DNA from: Streptomyces sp. SID486
Lineage (GTDB): Bacteria > Actinomycetota > Actinomycetes > Streptomycetales > Streptomycetaceae
Direction: 5' to 3'
Assembly (NCBI RefSeq): GCF_009865385.1
Contig: NZ_WWJT01000455.1
Span: 1 to 57,041, forward strand
DNA: 57,041 nucleotides
Part shown: piece after piece, positions 15,398-27,061 of the stretch
Layout: every line of letters starts with the position of its first letter
How positions within the stretch are numbered: the first letter of the stretch is position 1
Translations under genes and position numbers: made by a program
The notes under the pieces: model-generated
The model's input: the letters and a program-made list of their open reading frames with translations, nothing else
What the model was told of the DNA's origin: nothing
Database searches by the model: none

Positions 15398-16003
15398 TCA
15401 GCCGAGGGCGCCGTCCAGCAGGGCCGCCCACTGGGCGACGACGCGTTCGCGGCGGGCGGTGTCGTCGGTGAGGAGGTTGGCCAGGCCGAGGCCGCGGGCC
15501 ATGTCCAGGAGTCCCTGGACGGATTCGCGGACCCCGGGGCGGGACTCGTCGGCGCCGAGCAGGTCGACGGCGATGCGGTGGGTCTCGCGGCCGACGCGGG
15601 CCTCCAGTTCGGTCACGCGCGGGCGCAGCTGGTCCTCGTCGGAGGCGGCGACCCACAGGTGCAGGGCGGCGCGGAAGAGGGGGCCGGTGTAGAGGTCGAC
15701 GAGGGCGGCGACGACGGCCTGGCGGTCGGCGGCGCCTTCGGGGAACAGGGCGCGCAGGGCGAGGGAGCGTTCCTCGGAGACGTACTCGACGGCCGCGGTG
15801 AAGAGGTCTTCCCGGGTGGGGAAGTGGTGCTGGGCGGCGCCCCGGGAGACACCGGCGCGTTCGGCGACGACGGCGACGGTGGAGCCTGCCCAGCCGTGTT
15901 CGGCGAGGCAGGCCACGGCGGCTTCCAGGAGCCGCTGCCGGGTGGCCCGGCTGCGGTCCTGCTTGGGCACGCGCTCGCGTTCGGTCGTACTCACACCACC
16001 CAT
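15398..16003 (-). CDS. TetR-family repressor of the acyl-CoA operon
   Basis: 201 residues. N-terminal TetR HTH (RQRLLEAAVACLAEHGWAGS, then RAGVSRGAAQHHFPTREDLF at about residues 45-65) and a C-terminal helical ligand domain. ATG 16003 has GAGG 5 bases upstream; an alternative GTG 15994 forms a GTGA overlap with the enoyl-CoA hydratase stop. It is the last gene of the operon. Family logic suggests an acyl-CoA or CoA-ester ligand and repression of the whole operon through the palindromes at 25483-25505. Confidence 0.88.
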   Translation of the reverse strand: MGGVSTTERERVPKQDRSRATRQRLLEAAVACLAEHGWAGSTVAVVAERAGVSRGAAQHHFPTREDLFTAAVEYVSEERSLALRALFPEGAADRQAVVAALVDLYTGPLFRAALHLWVAASDEDQLRPRVTELEARVGRETHRIAVDLLGADESRPGVRESVQGLLDMARGLGLANLLTDDTARRERVVAQWAALLDGALG

Positions 16004-16725
16004 GCCGCCTCACGTCTTTCCAGGAAGGCCGTCATCCCCTCCCGGGCCTGCCCGGAGGAGAACAGCCGGGCCGAGAGGGCGGTCAGGTCCGCCGCGTCCC
16101 GGTCGAATGTCTCCAGCACCCTAGCCGTGAGCAGCCTCTTCGTCTCGGCCAGGGCCTGGGGGTCGCTGCGGCGCAGGCCGTCGAGGACGGGGGCGAGGGC
16201 CTCGTCCACGTCGTCGGCGGTGGCCGTGAGCAGTCCCAGGCGTACGGCCTCGGCGGGGCCGAAGCGTTCGCCGGTGAGGTAGTAGCGGGCGAGGGCACGG
16301 GGGTCGGCGCGCGGGACGACGGGCAGGGAGATGACCGCGGGGGCGACGCCGATGCGTACCTCGGTGAAGGCGAAGGTGGCCGTGCCGGCGGCGGCGGTGA
16401 TGTCGCAGGCGGCGAGCAGGCCGAGGCCGCCGGCGCGGACGTGTCCGGTGACGCGGGCGACGACGGGTCTGGGCAGTTCGACGATCTGCCGGAGCAGGGC
16501 CACCAGGGCGTCCGGGTCGGGCGGGTCGCGCAGGTCGGCGCCGGCGCAGAAGGTGCTGCCGGTGTGGGTGAGGACGACGGCGCGGACACCGGGGTCCTCG
16601 CCGCACTCGGTGAGCGCGGCGGCGAGTTCGCCGACGAGGGCCGCCGAGAGGGCGTTGCGGGTCCCGGTGGCGTCCAGGCTGAGGGTCTCCACGGCACGCG
16701 CGCGCGTGCGGCCGATCGAGGTCAC
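15991..16725 (-). CDS. Enoyl-CoA hydratase/isomerase family protein
   Basis: 244 residues from GTG 16725. Crotonase fold: NALSAALVGEL at the substrate entrance, GSTFCAGADLRD (first oxyanion-hole NH), RAGGLGLLAACDITAA (second oxyanion-hole), and FTEVRIGVAP carrying the first catalytic-Glu position. The second canonical glutamate is not evident, so the exact reaction (hydration, isomerisation or hydrolysis) is open. Its start overlaps the CoA-ligase stop as GTGA, and its end overlaps the TetR gene, so it is translationally coupled on both sides. It probably hydrates the enoyl-CoA made by the carboxylase/dehydrogenase enzymes upstream. Confidence 0.88.
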   Translation of the reverse strand: MTSIGRTRARAVETLSLDATGTRNALSAALVGELAAALTECGEDPGVRAVVLTHTGSTFCAGADLRDPPDPDALVALLRQIVELPRPVVARVTGHVRAGGLGLLAACDITAAAGTATFAFTEVRIGVAPAVISLPVVPRADPRALARYYLTGERFGPAEAVRLGLLTATADDVDEALAPVLDGLRRSDPQALAETKRLLTARVLETFDRDAADLTALSARLFSSGQAREGMTAFLERREAAWVV

Positions 16726-18290
16726 GTCAGCTCCCGCAGTTCCCGGCGCAGGATCTTGCCGGAGGCGGCGCGCGGCACGGTGTCGATGAAGGTGATCCGG
16801 CGGACGCGTTTGTAGGGGGCGACGCGTTCGGCGACGTACAGCAGGATGTCGTTCTCGGCCGGGCCGTCCGCGGCCGCGTGGCGGACGACGAAGGCGTGCG
16901 GGACCTCGTTGCCGTCGTCGTCGTAGGTGCCGATGACGGCGGCGTCGGCGATGCCGGGGTGGGTGAGCAGGAGGGCCTCCAGTTCGGCGGGGGCCACCTG
17001 GAAGCCCTTGTACTTGATGAGTTCCTTCACCCGGTCGACGACGAACAGCCAGCCGTCGGCGTCGACGTGTCCGACGTCCCCGGTGTGCAGCCAGCCGTCG
17101 GTGTCGATCATGTCGGCGGTGGCGTCGGGGCGGCCGAGGTAGCCCTTCATCACCTGGGGGCCGCGGATCAGTATCTCGCCGCTCTCCCCCGTGCCGAGGT
17201 CCTTGCCGGGGTCGTCCAGGGAGACGATCCGCATCTCGGTGCCGGCGAAGAGGGTGCCGACGGTGCCGGCGGGGGCGTCGTGCAGGCGGCCCAGGGGGAC
17301 GACGTGGGTGCCGGGGGACAGTTCCGTCATGCCGTACGCCTGGCCGATCGGGGGCAGGCCGAGCCGCTCGGAGCAGGCGCGGGCGAGCCGGGCGTCCAGC
17401 GGGGCGGCGGCGCTGATCACGTACTTCAGGGAGGAGAGGTCGTAGCGGGTGACCGCCGGGTGTTTGGCGAGGGCGAGGACGATCGGCGGGGCGACGTACA
17501 GGCCGGTGATGCGGTGGTTCTCGATGGCGGCGAGGAAGGTCTCCAGCTCGAAGCGCGGGAGGACGACGACGGTGGCGCCGTGTCTCAGGGGCGCGTTCAT
17601 CAGCGCGGTGAGGCCGTAGATGTGGAAGAACGGCAGGACGGCCAGGATGCGGTCGCCGGGCCCGGCCGGCACGGCGGGTTCCAGCTGGGCGAGGTTGGTG
17701 GCGATCTGCCGGTGGGTGAGCATGACGCCCTTGGGCGTGCCGGTCGTCCCGGAGGAGTACGGCAGTACGGCGACGTCCCGGGCCGGGTCGATGTCGATCA
17801 GCGGTTCGGGCGCGCCGGAGGCGAGCAGCGCGGTCAGCGAGCGGTGTCCCGGCGCGCTGTCACACAGGAATATCTCCCGGACGCCGCCGGCGATCTCGGC
17901 GGCCCGGCGGGCGGTCGCCAGCAGGGGGGACACCGTGATGATCCAGCGGGCCGTGCTGTCGCGGAGCTGCCCCGCGAACTCCTCGGCGGTGGCCAGCGGG
18001 TGCGCGGTGGTGACGACGGCTCCCGCGCGCGTGGCCGCGTAGAAGGCGGTCGGGAAGGCGATCGTGTTGGGGCTGTGCAGGGCGAGGACGTCGCCCTTGC
18101 GGACACCCGCCTCCGCGAGGGCGGCGGCGAGGCGCCGGTGGAACCGGTCCACCTGCGCGTACGAGAGGGTGGTGCCGTCCGTTCCGTCGATGAGGGCCGG
18201 CTGGTCGCCGAAGGCGGCGGCACCGCCGAGGACGGCCTCGTGGATGGGCAGTTCTACGAGCGGGACGTCTGCGTACTCGCTGCGGAACAC
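16722..18290 (-). CDS. Acyl-CoA/4-coumarate:CoA ligase-type enzyme (ScCCL-like)
   Basis: 522 residues from GTG 18290 with GGAGGA just upstream. ANL superfamily: P-loop PYSSGTTGTPKGVM (177-190), AYGMTELSPG (adenylate-binding), GWLHTGDVGHVD, hinge VDRVKELIKYKGFQVAPAE, and C-terminal catalytic Lys512 (SGKILRRE). The sequence is very close to what I recall of the S. coelicolor SCO4383 cinnamate/4-coumarate:CoA ligase, which activates cinnamate and coumarate in vitro. No phenylalanine ammonia-lyase is present, and the operon context (AtuA, biotin-dependent carboxylase, dehydrogenase, hydratase) suggests that a branched or terpenoid acid may be the natural substrate. Confidence 0.93.
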   Translation of the reverse strand: MFRSEYADVPLVELPIHEAVLGGAAAFGDQPALIDGTDGTTLSYAQVDRFHRRLAAALAEAGVRKGDVLALHSPNTIAFPTAFYAATRAGAVVTTAHPLATAEEFAGQLRDSTARWIITVSPLLATARRAAEIAGGVREIFLCDSAPGHRSLTALLASGAPEPLIDIDPARDVAVLPYSSGTTGTPKGVMLTHRQIATNLAQLEPAVPAGPGDRILAVLPFFHIYGLTALMNAPLRHGATVVVLPRFELETFLAAIENHRITGLYVAPPIVLALAKHPAVTRYDLSSLKYVISAAAPLDARLARACSERLGLPPIGQAYGMTELSPGTHVVPLGRLHDAPAGTVGTLFAGTEMRIVSLDDPGKDLGTGESGEILIRGPQVMKGYLGRPDATADMIDTDGWLHTGDVGHVDADGWLFVVDRVKELIKYKGFQVAPAELEALLLTHPGIADAAVIGTYDDDGNEVPHAFVVRHAAADGPAENDILLYVAERVAPYKRVRRITFIDTVPRAASGKILRRELRELT

Positions 18291-18312
18291 GGTTCCTCCA
18301 ACTCGGGTGCGC

Positions 18313-19476
18313 CTAGTACGACTTGGGCAGACCCAGGGTCTGGTGGGAGACGTAGTTGAGAATCATCTCCCGGCTCACCGGCGCGATACGAGCCACGCGC
18401 GCGGCCGTTATCAGCGAGGCGAGTCCGTATTCACGGGTGAGCCCGTTGCCGCCGAGGGTGTGCACCGCCTGGTCGACGGCCCTCACACAGGCTTCGCCCG
18501 CCGCGTACTTGGCCATGTTGGCGGCCTCGCCCGCGCCGACGTCGTCGCCGGAGTCGTAGAGGTGGGCCGCCTTCTGCATCATCAGCCGGGCCAGCTCCAG
18601 GTCGATGTGGGCCTGCGCCAGGGGGTGCGCGATGGCCTGGTGGGCGCCGATGGGGGCCTTCCAGACGGTGCGGTCGCGGGCGTACTCGATCGCCTTGGCG
18701 AGGGCGTAGCGGCCCATGCCGATGGCGAACGCGGCCGTCATGATCCGCTCGGGGTTGAGTCCGGCGAACAACTGGAGCAGGCCGGCGTCCTCCGCCTCAC
18801 CCACCAGTGCGGAGGCGGGCAGCCGTACGTCGTCCAGGACCAGCTCGAACTGCTTCTCGGCGGCGTTCAGTTCCATGTCGATGGGCCGCTTCCGGAAGCC
18901 CTCGCTGTCCGTCGGGACGATGAACAGGCAGGGCTTGAGCCTGCCGGTGCGGGCGTCCTCGGTGCGGCCGACGATCAGGACGGCGTCGGCCATGTCGACG
19001 CCGGAGATGAACACCTTGCGGCCGGTGAGGAGCCAGTCGGTGCCGTCCCGCCGGGCCGTGGTGGTGATGCGGTGGCTGTTGGAGCCGGCGTCGGGTTCGG
19101 TGATGCCGAAGGCCATCAGCCGGGTGCCGTCGGCGAGTCCGGGAAGCCACTCCCTCTTCTGGTCCTCGGTGCCGAAGCGGGCGATCACCGTGCCGCAGAT
19201 GGCGGGTGAGACGACGAGCATGAGCAGCGGGGAACCGGCCGCGCCCAGTTCCTCCAGGACGATGGAGAGTTCGGATATGCCACCGCCACCGCCGCCGTAC
19301 GCCTCCGGCAGGTTGACACCGAGGTAGCCGAGTCCGCCCGCGTCCGACCAGAGTTCGGTGAGGGGTCTGCCTTCGGCGACGGTGCGGGTGAGGTAGTCGC
19401 GGCCGTAGCGCTTGCCGAGGGCGGCGACGGCCGAGCGCAGGGCCTTGTGTTCTTCGGACTCGATGAGCGTGGTCAT
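18313..19476 (-). CDS. Acyl-CoA dehydrogenase
   Basis: 387 residues from ATG 19476, GGAGGA 6 bases upstream. FAD enzyme of the acyl-CoA dehydrogenase family: N-terminal helical domain, middle beta-domain with MAFGITEPDAGSNSHRITTT and WLLTGRKVFISGVDMAD, and C-terminal helices with ALAKAIEYARDRTVW and VHTLGGNGLTREYGLA. The usual catalytic Glu of the Y-x-E-G-T motif is not visible: the corresponding stretch reads RVARIAPVSREM. The base may lie in helix G, as in isovaleryl-CoA dehydrogenase. Cotranscribed between the biotin carboxylase (55-base gap) and the CoA ligase (22-base gap). Confidence 0.9.
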   Translation of the reverse strand: MTTLIESEEHKALRSAVAALGKRYGRDYLTRTVAEGRPLTELWSDAGGLGYLGVNLPEAYGGGGGGISELSIVLEELGAAGSPLLMLVVSPAICGTVIARFGTEDQKREWLPGLADGTRLMAFGITEPDAGSNSHRITTTARRDGTDWLLTGRKVFISGVDMADAVLIVGRTEDARTGRLKPCLFIVPTDSEGFRKRPIDMELNAAEKQFELVLDDVRLPASALVGEAEDAGLLQLFAGLNPERIMTAAFAIGMGRYALAKAIEYARDRTVWKAPIGAHQAIAHPLAQAHIDLELARLMMQKAAHLYDSGDDVGAGEAANMAKYAAGEACVRAVDQAVHTLGGNGLTREYGLASLITAARVARIAPVSREMILNYVSHQTLGLPKSY

Positions 19477-19531
19477 GCGATTCCTCCGCTTGCGGCTTGT
19501 CCGGTGGCTGGGCGCGCGGTTCCCCGCGCCC

Positions 19532-21379
19532 CTAGGGGGTTTGCACGACCGCCAGTACCGTGCCCGGCTCCACCTGCTGTCCCGGTTCGGCGTGCAGGCT
19601 GGTGAGCGTGCCTTCGGCGGGTGCCGAGATCTGGTGCTGCATCTTCATCGCCTCCAGCCAGACGAGCGGCTGCCCGGCCGTGACGGCCGCCCCCTCCGAC
19701 AGGCCCTCGGCGACGCGTACGACGGTGCCGGGCATGGGGGCGAGCAGGGAGCCGGGGGCGATCTGGGCCGTGGGGTCGGGGAAGCGGGGCAGGGCGGTGA
19801 GGCGGGTGGTGCCGACGTACACCTGGTCGCCGTGGCGCGCGACCTCGAACGTGCGCCGCAGACCCCCGGCTTCGAGGACGACGAGACGCGCGTCGGCGTG
19901 CACGACCCGGACACCGTCCGCCGCGAGCCCGTCCCGCGTGTGCCGGTAGCGGACCTCGTGCTCCTCCCCCGCCATCTCGTACCGCTTCACCTGCGGCTGC
20001 GCGGGGACGTTGCGCCAGCCGCCGAAGCGGGAGCGGCCGTGGGCGTCGGCGAGGGCCGCGGCCAGGGGCGCGAGGGGGTCGGGGGCGGGCTCGGTGAGTT
20101 CGCCGAGGTGGCGGTCGTAGAAGCCGGTGTCCATGCGGGCGGCCGTGAACTCCGCGTGCCGCAGGGAGCGCACCAGCAGGTCCCGGTTGGTGACCGGGCC
20201 GTGGATCGCGGCGGACTCCAGCGCGCCCGCGAGCCTGCGCAGCGCCTCCGCGCGCGTGGGGGCGTGGGCGACGACCTTGGCGAGCATCGCGTCGTAGTGG
20301 ACGCCGATGGTGTCGCCGTCGGTGTAACCGGTGTCCAGGCGGACGCCGGGCGGTACGGCGAGGCGGTGCAGGGTGCCGGCCTGCGGGGCCCAGCCGTGGG
20401 CGGGGTCCTCCGCGTACAGGCGGGCCTCGATCGCGTGGCCGCGCGCGCGGGGCGGCTCGCCCTCCAGGGCGCCTCCCTCCGCGACCCGGATCTGCTCGGC
20501 GACGAGGTCGAGGCCGAACACCGCCTCCGTGACCGGGTGTTCCACCTGGAGCCGGGTGTTCATCTCCAGGAAGTGGGCGCGGCCGTCGGCGACCAGGAAC
20601 TCGACCGTGCCGGCGCCGACGTAGGAGACGGCCCGCGCGGCACGCACGGACAGCGCGCGCAGTTCCTCGGCCAGGCCCTCTCCGAGGCCGGGCGCCGGAG
20701 CCTCCTCGACGACCTTCTGGTGGCGGCGCTGGAGGGAGCAGTCCCGGGTGCCGAGCGCCCAGACGGTGCCGTGGGTGTCGGCGAGGATCTGCACCTCCAC
20801 ATGGCGGCCGTGCTCGATGTACGGCTCCACGAAGACCTCGCCGTCGCCGAAGGCGCTCGCGGCCTCGGCGCGCGCGCCGTCCAGGGCGGCCGGCAACTCC
20901 GCCAGACGGCGCACGATCCGCATGCCGCGGCCCCCGCCGCCGGCCGCCGCCTTCACCAGGACCGGCAGGCCGGCCTCGGTGACCTCGGACGCGTCCAGGG
21001 GGGCGAGACCCATCAGCCGCTTGGCGCGGGTCTTGGACGCCATGGCCTCGATGGCCTGCGCAGGCGGGCCGATCCAGGTCAGGCCCGCGTCCGTGACCGC
21101 GCGGGCGAAGCCGGCGTTCTCGGAGAGGAAGCCGTAGCCGGGGTGCACGGCGTCCGCGCCGGCCGCCAGGGCCGCCTGCACGATCAGTTCGCCGCGCAGG
21201 TACGTCTCGGCGGGAGCCGCGCCCGGCAGCCGTACCGCCGTGTCGGCCACGCGCGCGTGGAGCGCGTCCGCGTCGGCGTCGGAGTACACCGCGACCGTCC
21301 GGATCCCCAGCTCACGGCAGGTGCGGAAGATCCGGCAGGCGATCTCGCCCCGGTTGGCGACGAGCACACTCGAAATCAC
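19532..21379 (-). CDS. Acyl-CoA carboxylase alpha subunit (biotin carboxylase plus BCCP)
   Basis: 615 residues from GTG 21379, GAGGG 5 bases upstream. Biotin carboxylase domain (SVLVANRGEIACRIFRT; ATP-grasp glycine-rich loop AAAGGGGRGMRIV near residue 165; FLEMNTRLQVEHPVTE), a linker, and a C-terminal biotinyl domain with EAMKMQH carrying the biotin lysine. This 3-methylcrotonyl/geranyl/propionyl-CoA carboxylase alpha type pairs with the carboxyltransferase encoded 8 bases upstream. With the AtuA-like partner it could carboxylate a branched enoyl-CoA such as geranyl- or methylcrotonyl-CoA; substrate assignment is inference. Confidence 0.94.
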   Translation of the reverse strand: MISSVLVANRGEIACRIFRTCRELGIRTVAVYSDADADALHARVADTAVRLPGAAPAETYLRGELIVQAALAAGADAVHPGYGFLSENAGFARAVTDAGLTWIGPPAQAIEAMASKTRAKRLMGLAPLDASEVTEAGLPVLVKAAAGGGGRGMRIVRRLAELPAALDGARAEAASAFGDGEVFVEPYIEHGRHVEVQILADTHGTVWALGTRDCSLQRRHQKVVEEAPAPGLGEGLAEELRALSVRAARAVSYVGAGTVEFLVADGRAHFLEMNTRLQVEHPVTEAVFGLDLVAEQIRVAEGGALEGEPPRARGHAIEARLYAEDPAHGWAPQAGTLHRLAVPPGVRLDTGYTDGDTIGVHYDAMLAKVVAHAPTRAEALRRLAGALESAAIHGPVTNRDLLVRSLRHAEFTAARMDTGFYDRHLGELTEPAPDPLAPLAAALADAHGRSRFGGWRNVPAQPQVKRYEMAGEEHEVRYRHTRDGLAADGVRVVHADARLVVLEAGGLRRTFEVARHGDQVYVGTTRLTALPRFPDPTAQIAPGSLLAPMPGTVVRVAEGLSEGAAVTAGQPLVWLEAMKMQHQISAPAEGTLTSLHAEPGQQVEPGTVLAVVQTP

Positions 21380-21387
21380 GTGATCCC

Positions 21388-24655
<3,268 letters not shown>

Positions 24656-24659
<4 letters not shown>

Positions 24660-25450
24660 CGGCCGGCTCCGTCCGGCGCGCGGCCGGCGCCGGGCGGACC
24701 CGCGAAGGCCTGGGCGATGTCCAGCCAGCGGTCGGCGTCCGGCCCGGTGGCGGTCAGCGCGAGGTCGGCGCGGTGCGCCCGCCGGGTCACCAGCAGGCAG
24801 AAGTCCAGGACGGGGCCGGTGACGCGCTGGGCGGCCCCTTCGGGTCCGTGGACCCACACCTTCCCCGAGGGCGTGGTGAGTTCCACCCGGAACTCCTCGG
24901 CGGGCGGGGTGAGACCGTGGACGGTGTAGGCGAAGTCACGGGTCCGGACCCCGAGTCGGGCCACGTGCCCCAGCCGCTCGGTGGGTGGGCGCGCCACGCC
25001 CAGCGCATCGGCGACGTCCAGGCCGTGGGCCCAGGTCTCCATGAGACGGGCCGTGGCCATGGAGGCCGCCGACATGGGCGGCCCGTACCAGGGGAAGCGG
25101 GCCCCGGCCGGTGCGGTGCGCAGCGCCCGGTCGAGAGCGGCCCGTCCCGCTCGCCAGGCCGCCAGGAGTTCGGCGGGCGGGAGCCGGGCGCCTTCGTCCG
25201 CGCCCTCGTCCACGAACGAGTCGGGGGCGGTGAGCGCCTTCTCGACCAGGGCCTGGAAGGCGTCCGCGTCGGTGACCGCCAGCAGCGCCGAGCGGTCGGT
25301 CCAGGCGAGGTGGGCGATCTGGTGGGCGAGGGTCCAGCCGGGCGCGGGAGTCGGGAGCGTCCACCGCTCCGGGCTCAACTCGGCTACCAGCAGGTCCAGT
25401 TCATCGCTCTCGGCACGCAGGTCGTCGATGACGGGCGTCGGGTCGGCCAT
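24656..25450 (-). CDS. TIGR03084-family (DinB/MDMPI-like) metal-binding protein
   Basis: 264 residues from ATG 25450. The N-terminal four-helix DinB-like fold has [15 protein letters not shown] (first metal His), [20 protein letters not shown] (second His cluster) and a C-terminal SCP2-like domain. Related proteins use mycothiol or a divalent metal, as in maleylpyruvate isomerase. First gene of the catabolic operon; only a poor Shine-Dalgarno sequence is visible and the operator palindromes lie 33-55 bases upstream. It is often found next to DUF1446 genes, but its role is unknown. Confidence 0.85.
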
Positions 25451-25482
25451 GAGGGGAGCATGTCAGCGGCAGGGGAAACAAT

Positions 25483-25505
25483 CAAGCATGCTTGCATGAA
25501 TTCAT
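25483..25505. promoter_or_regulatory. Paired palindromes, probable TetR operator of the catabolic operon
   Basis: CAAGCATGCTTG (25483-25494) is a perfect 12-bp palindrome, followed at once by ATGAATTCAT (25496-25505), a perfect 10-bp palindrome. They sit in a local AT-rich patch 33-55 bases before the first gene of the operon. CAAG...CTTG symmetry is common for TetR regulators of acyl-CoA metabolism. Confidence 0.65.
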
Positions 25506-25574
25506 CCGGGGTGTGGTGGGCGGGCACGGCGTCCGTGCGGCCGGCGACGCGCAGCCGGCCGCACCCGGCCGCCG

Positions 25575-26777
25575 CTAGCGCACCAGCGCCGTCAGGGTCT
25601 CGGTGAAGGCGGTCGCCGAGTGGTCGGCGTGGTCGCGGATGCGGGCCGCGACGGCGTGCGCCCCGCCGCCCTCCACCAGGCGGACGAGCCGGTCGGCGCG
25701 CTGCTCGTACGCCTCCGGGGTGTCCCTCAGGGTGGTCAGGTAGAAGTCCGTCGCGTCGTACGCCATGTGGAACACGTGCTTCTTCACGTCGCTCAGGGTC
25801 AGGTAGTCGTCGTCGGTCGTCGGCCTCGGTTCCGGCGCGCCGACGCAGACCACCGGGGTGCCGGCGCCCCAGGCGTTGACACACAGGTGGTACGTGTCCG
25901 TGATGACCAGGCGGTAGCGGGGCAGGACCCGCACCAGGTCGCCGACGGTGCGCTCACCCGGGCGGGTGGGGATGTGACCGACCTGGGCCGGGATGTCCCG
26001 GTCGAACCACGGCAGCCATTCGAGGGGCGCGCCGAAGCGGTCGGAGAGGCGCCGGCAGAACGCCGGCAGCCAGTCGGGGACCGGTGTACGGGCGCCGAGG
26101 AACACACCGATCGCCCCGCCCGGCGTGAGATCCCGCGACCACCCGGTGTCCGGGAGGTGGTCGAGGTCGCCCGGGCGGGACAGCAGGGCCGCGTCCGAAC
26201 CGAAGTGGTCGGTCGTACGGTCCCGGCGCAGGTGCGCGAGCTTCGCCGCCGAGAGCGGGTCGCGCACCCAGACCCGGTGGCTGCCGGTCATCAGACGGGC
26301 GAAGAGGGGGCCGTACTCCTTGTCCTCGTAGTCGGACTGCGTGTTGTGCAGGATCGTTCCGCCGTAGCTGAGGGTGCGGGCGAGGAGTTCGTCGGGCTGG
26401 TCGGCCAGCAGCAGGGTGCGGTTGAGCAGGGTGCGGGCGGCTTCGCGGTCGGGTGCGATGCCGAAGTCGAGCAGGCGGTTCGTCGCGTCCTGGGCCAGGT
26501 AGTGCCGGGTGTGCAGGAAGTCGCCCCAGAAGACGACCGCGTCGTGGTCGCGGAGGCCGTCGAGGTGCTCGGTCAACGGCTGGAAGCGGAAGGGGAGATC
26601 GGCCCCGCGCACGCCCGCGCGCAGCGGCACGGTCTCCGGCAGGTGGAGGGTGTACCAGCTCGCGTCGATCTCGCCGCCCATGCGTCGCCGCAGGGACTCG
26701 AAGGCCAGGTCGACGGTCAGCATCCCCGTGTTGCGGTAGCCGATGTTGGGTGCGGTGATGACGGCGACGCGTGCCAT
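25575..26777 (-). CDS. Polysaccharide pyruvyl transferase family protein
   Basis: 400 residues from ATG 26777. The family's N-terminal motif is present (RVAVITAPNIGYRNTGMLTV), then HDAVVFWGDFLHTRHYLAQ, HRVWVRDPLSAAKLAHL and the C-terminal LPRYRLVITDTYHLCVNAWG, matching the conserved surveillance/His segment of this family. It transfers pyruvyl or acts as a GT-B-like glycan-modifying enzyme; acceptor unknown. No glycosyltransferase cluster is nearby, so a standalone surface-modifying role is guesswork. Separated from the catabolic operon by about 124 bases. Confidence 0.82.
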   Translation of the reverse strand: MARVAVITAPNIGYRNTGMLTVDLAFESLRRRMGGEIDASWYTLHLPETVPLRAGVRGADLPFRFQPLTEHLDGLRDHDAVVFWGDFLHTRHYLAQDATNRLLDFGIAPDREAARTLLNRTLLLADQPDELLARTLSYGGTILHNTQSDYEDKEYGPLFARLMTGSHRVWVRDPLSAAKLAHLRRDRTTDHFGSDAALLSRPGDLDHLPDTGWSRDLTPGGAIGVFLGARTPVPDWLPAFCRRLSDRFGAPLEWLPWFDRDIPAQVGHIPTRPGERTVGDLVRVLPRYRLVITDTYHLCVNAWGAGTPVVCVGAPEPRPTTDDDYLTLSDVKKHVFHMAYDATDFYLTTLRDTPEAYEQRADRLVRLVEGGGAHAVAARIRDHADHSATAFTETLTALVR

Positions 26778-26933
26778 GTGCTCGTTTGTCCCCTAGCTGT
26801 TCCCGGCGCCTCGACGTGTGGCGCGGACCATCACCGCCAACGTACACATCGACGGCGGCCGGGGGACGGCCCGCCCCTGACCGGCGGGAACATGTGGCTC
26901 GAACCGACCGCCCGCCGGCGTCGCACGGACGCT

Positions 26934-27037
26934 CGGACCGGTCACCCGGGCCGACCGTGCAGACCGATCGCCCAGGCCGACCGCACAGACCGCTCACCCA
27001 GCCCGACCGCTCGGACCGGTCGTCCAGGCCGACCGCT
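26934..27037. repeat. Four imperfect 26-bp tandem repeats
   Basis: Units begin at 26934, 26960, 26986 and 27012 and follow the pattern CRGACCGNTCRYCCRGSCCG plus ACCGNN, with a partial fifth. They fill most of the gap between the malic enzyme stop and the pyruvyltransferase start (26778-27061), which has no gene. Confidence 0.8.
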
Positions 27038-27061
27038 CGGACCGACCACGGACCGGTCCGC

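Noticed and set aside
14127..18290. Natural-product biosynthetic cluster around the oxygenase and CoA ligase
   Set aside because: No polyketide, peptide synthetase or tailoring set is present; the oxygenase is a separate unit and the ligase belongs to a catabolic operon.
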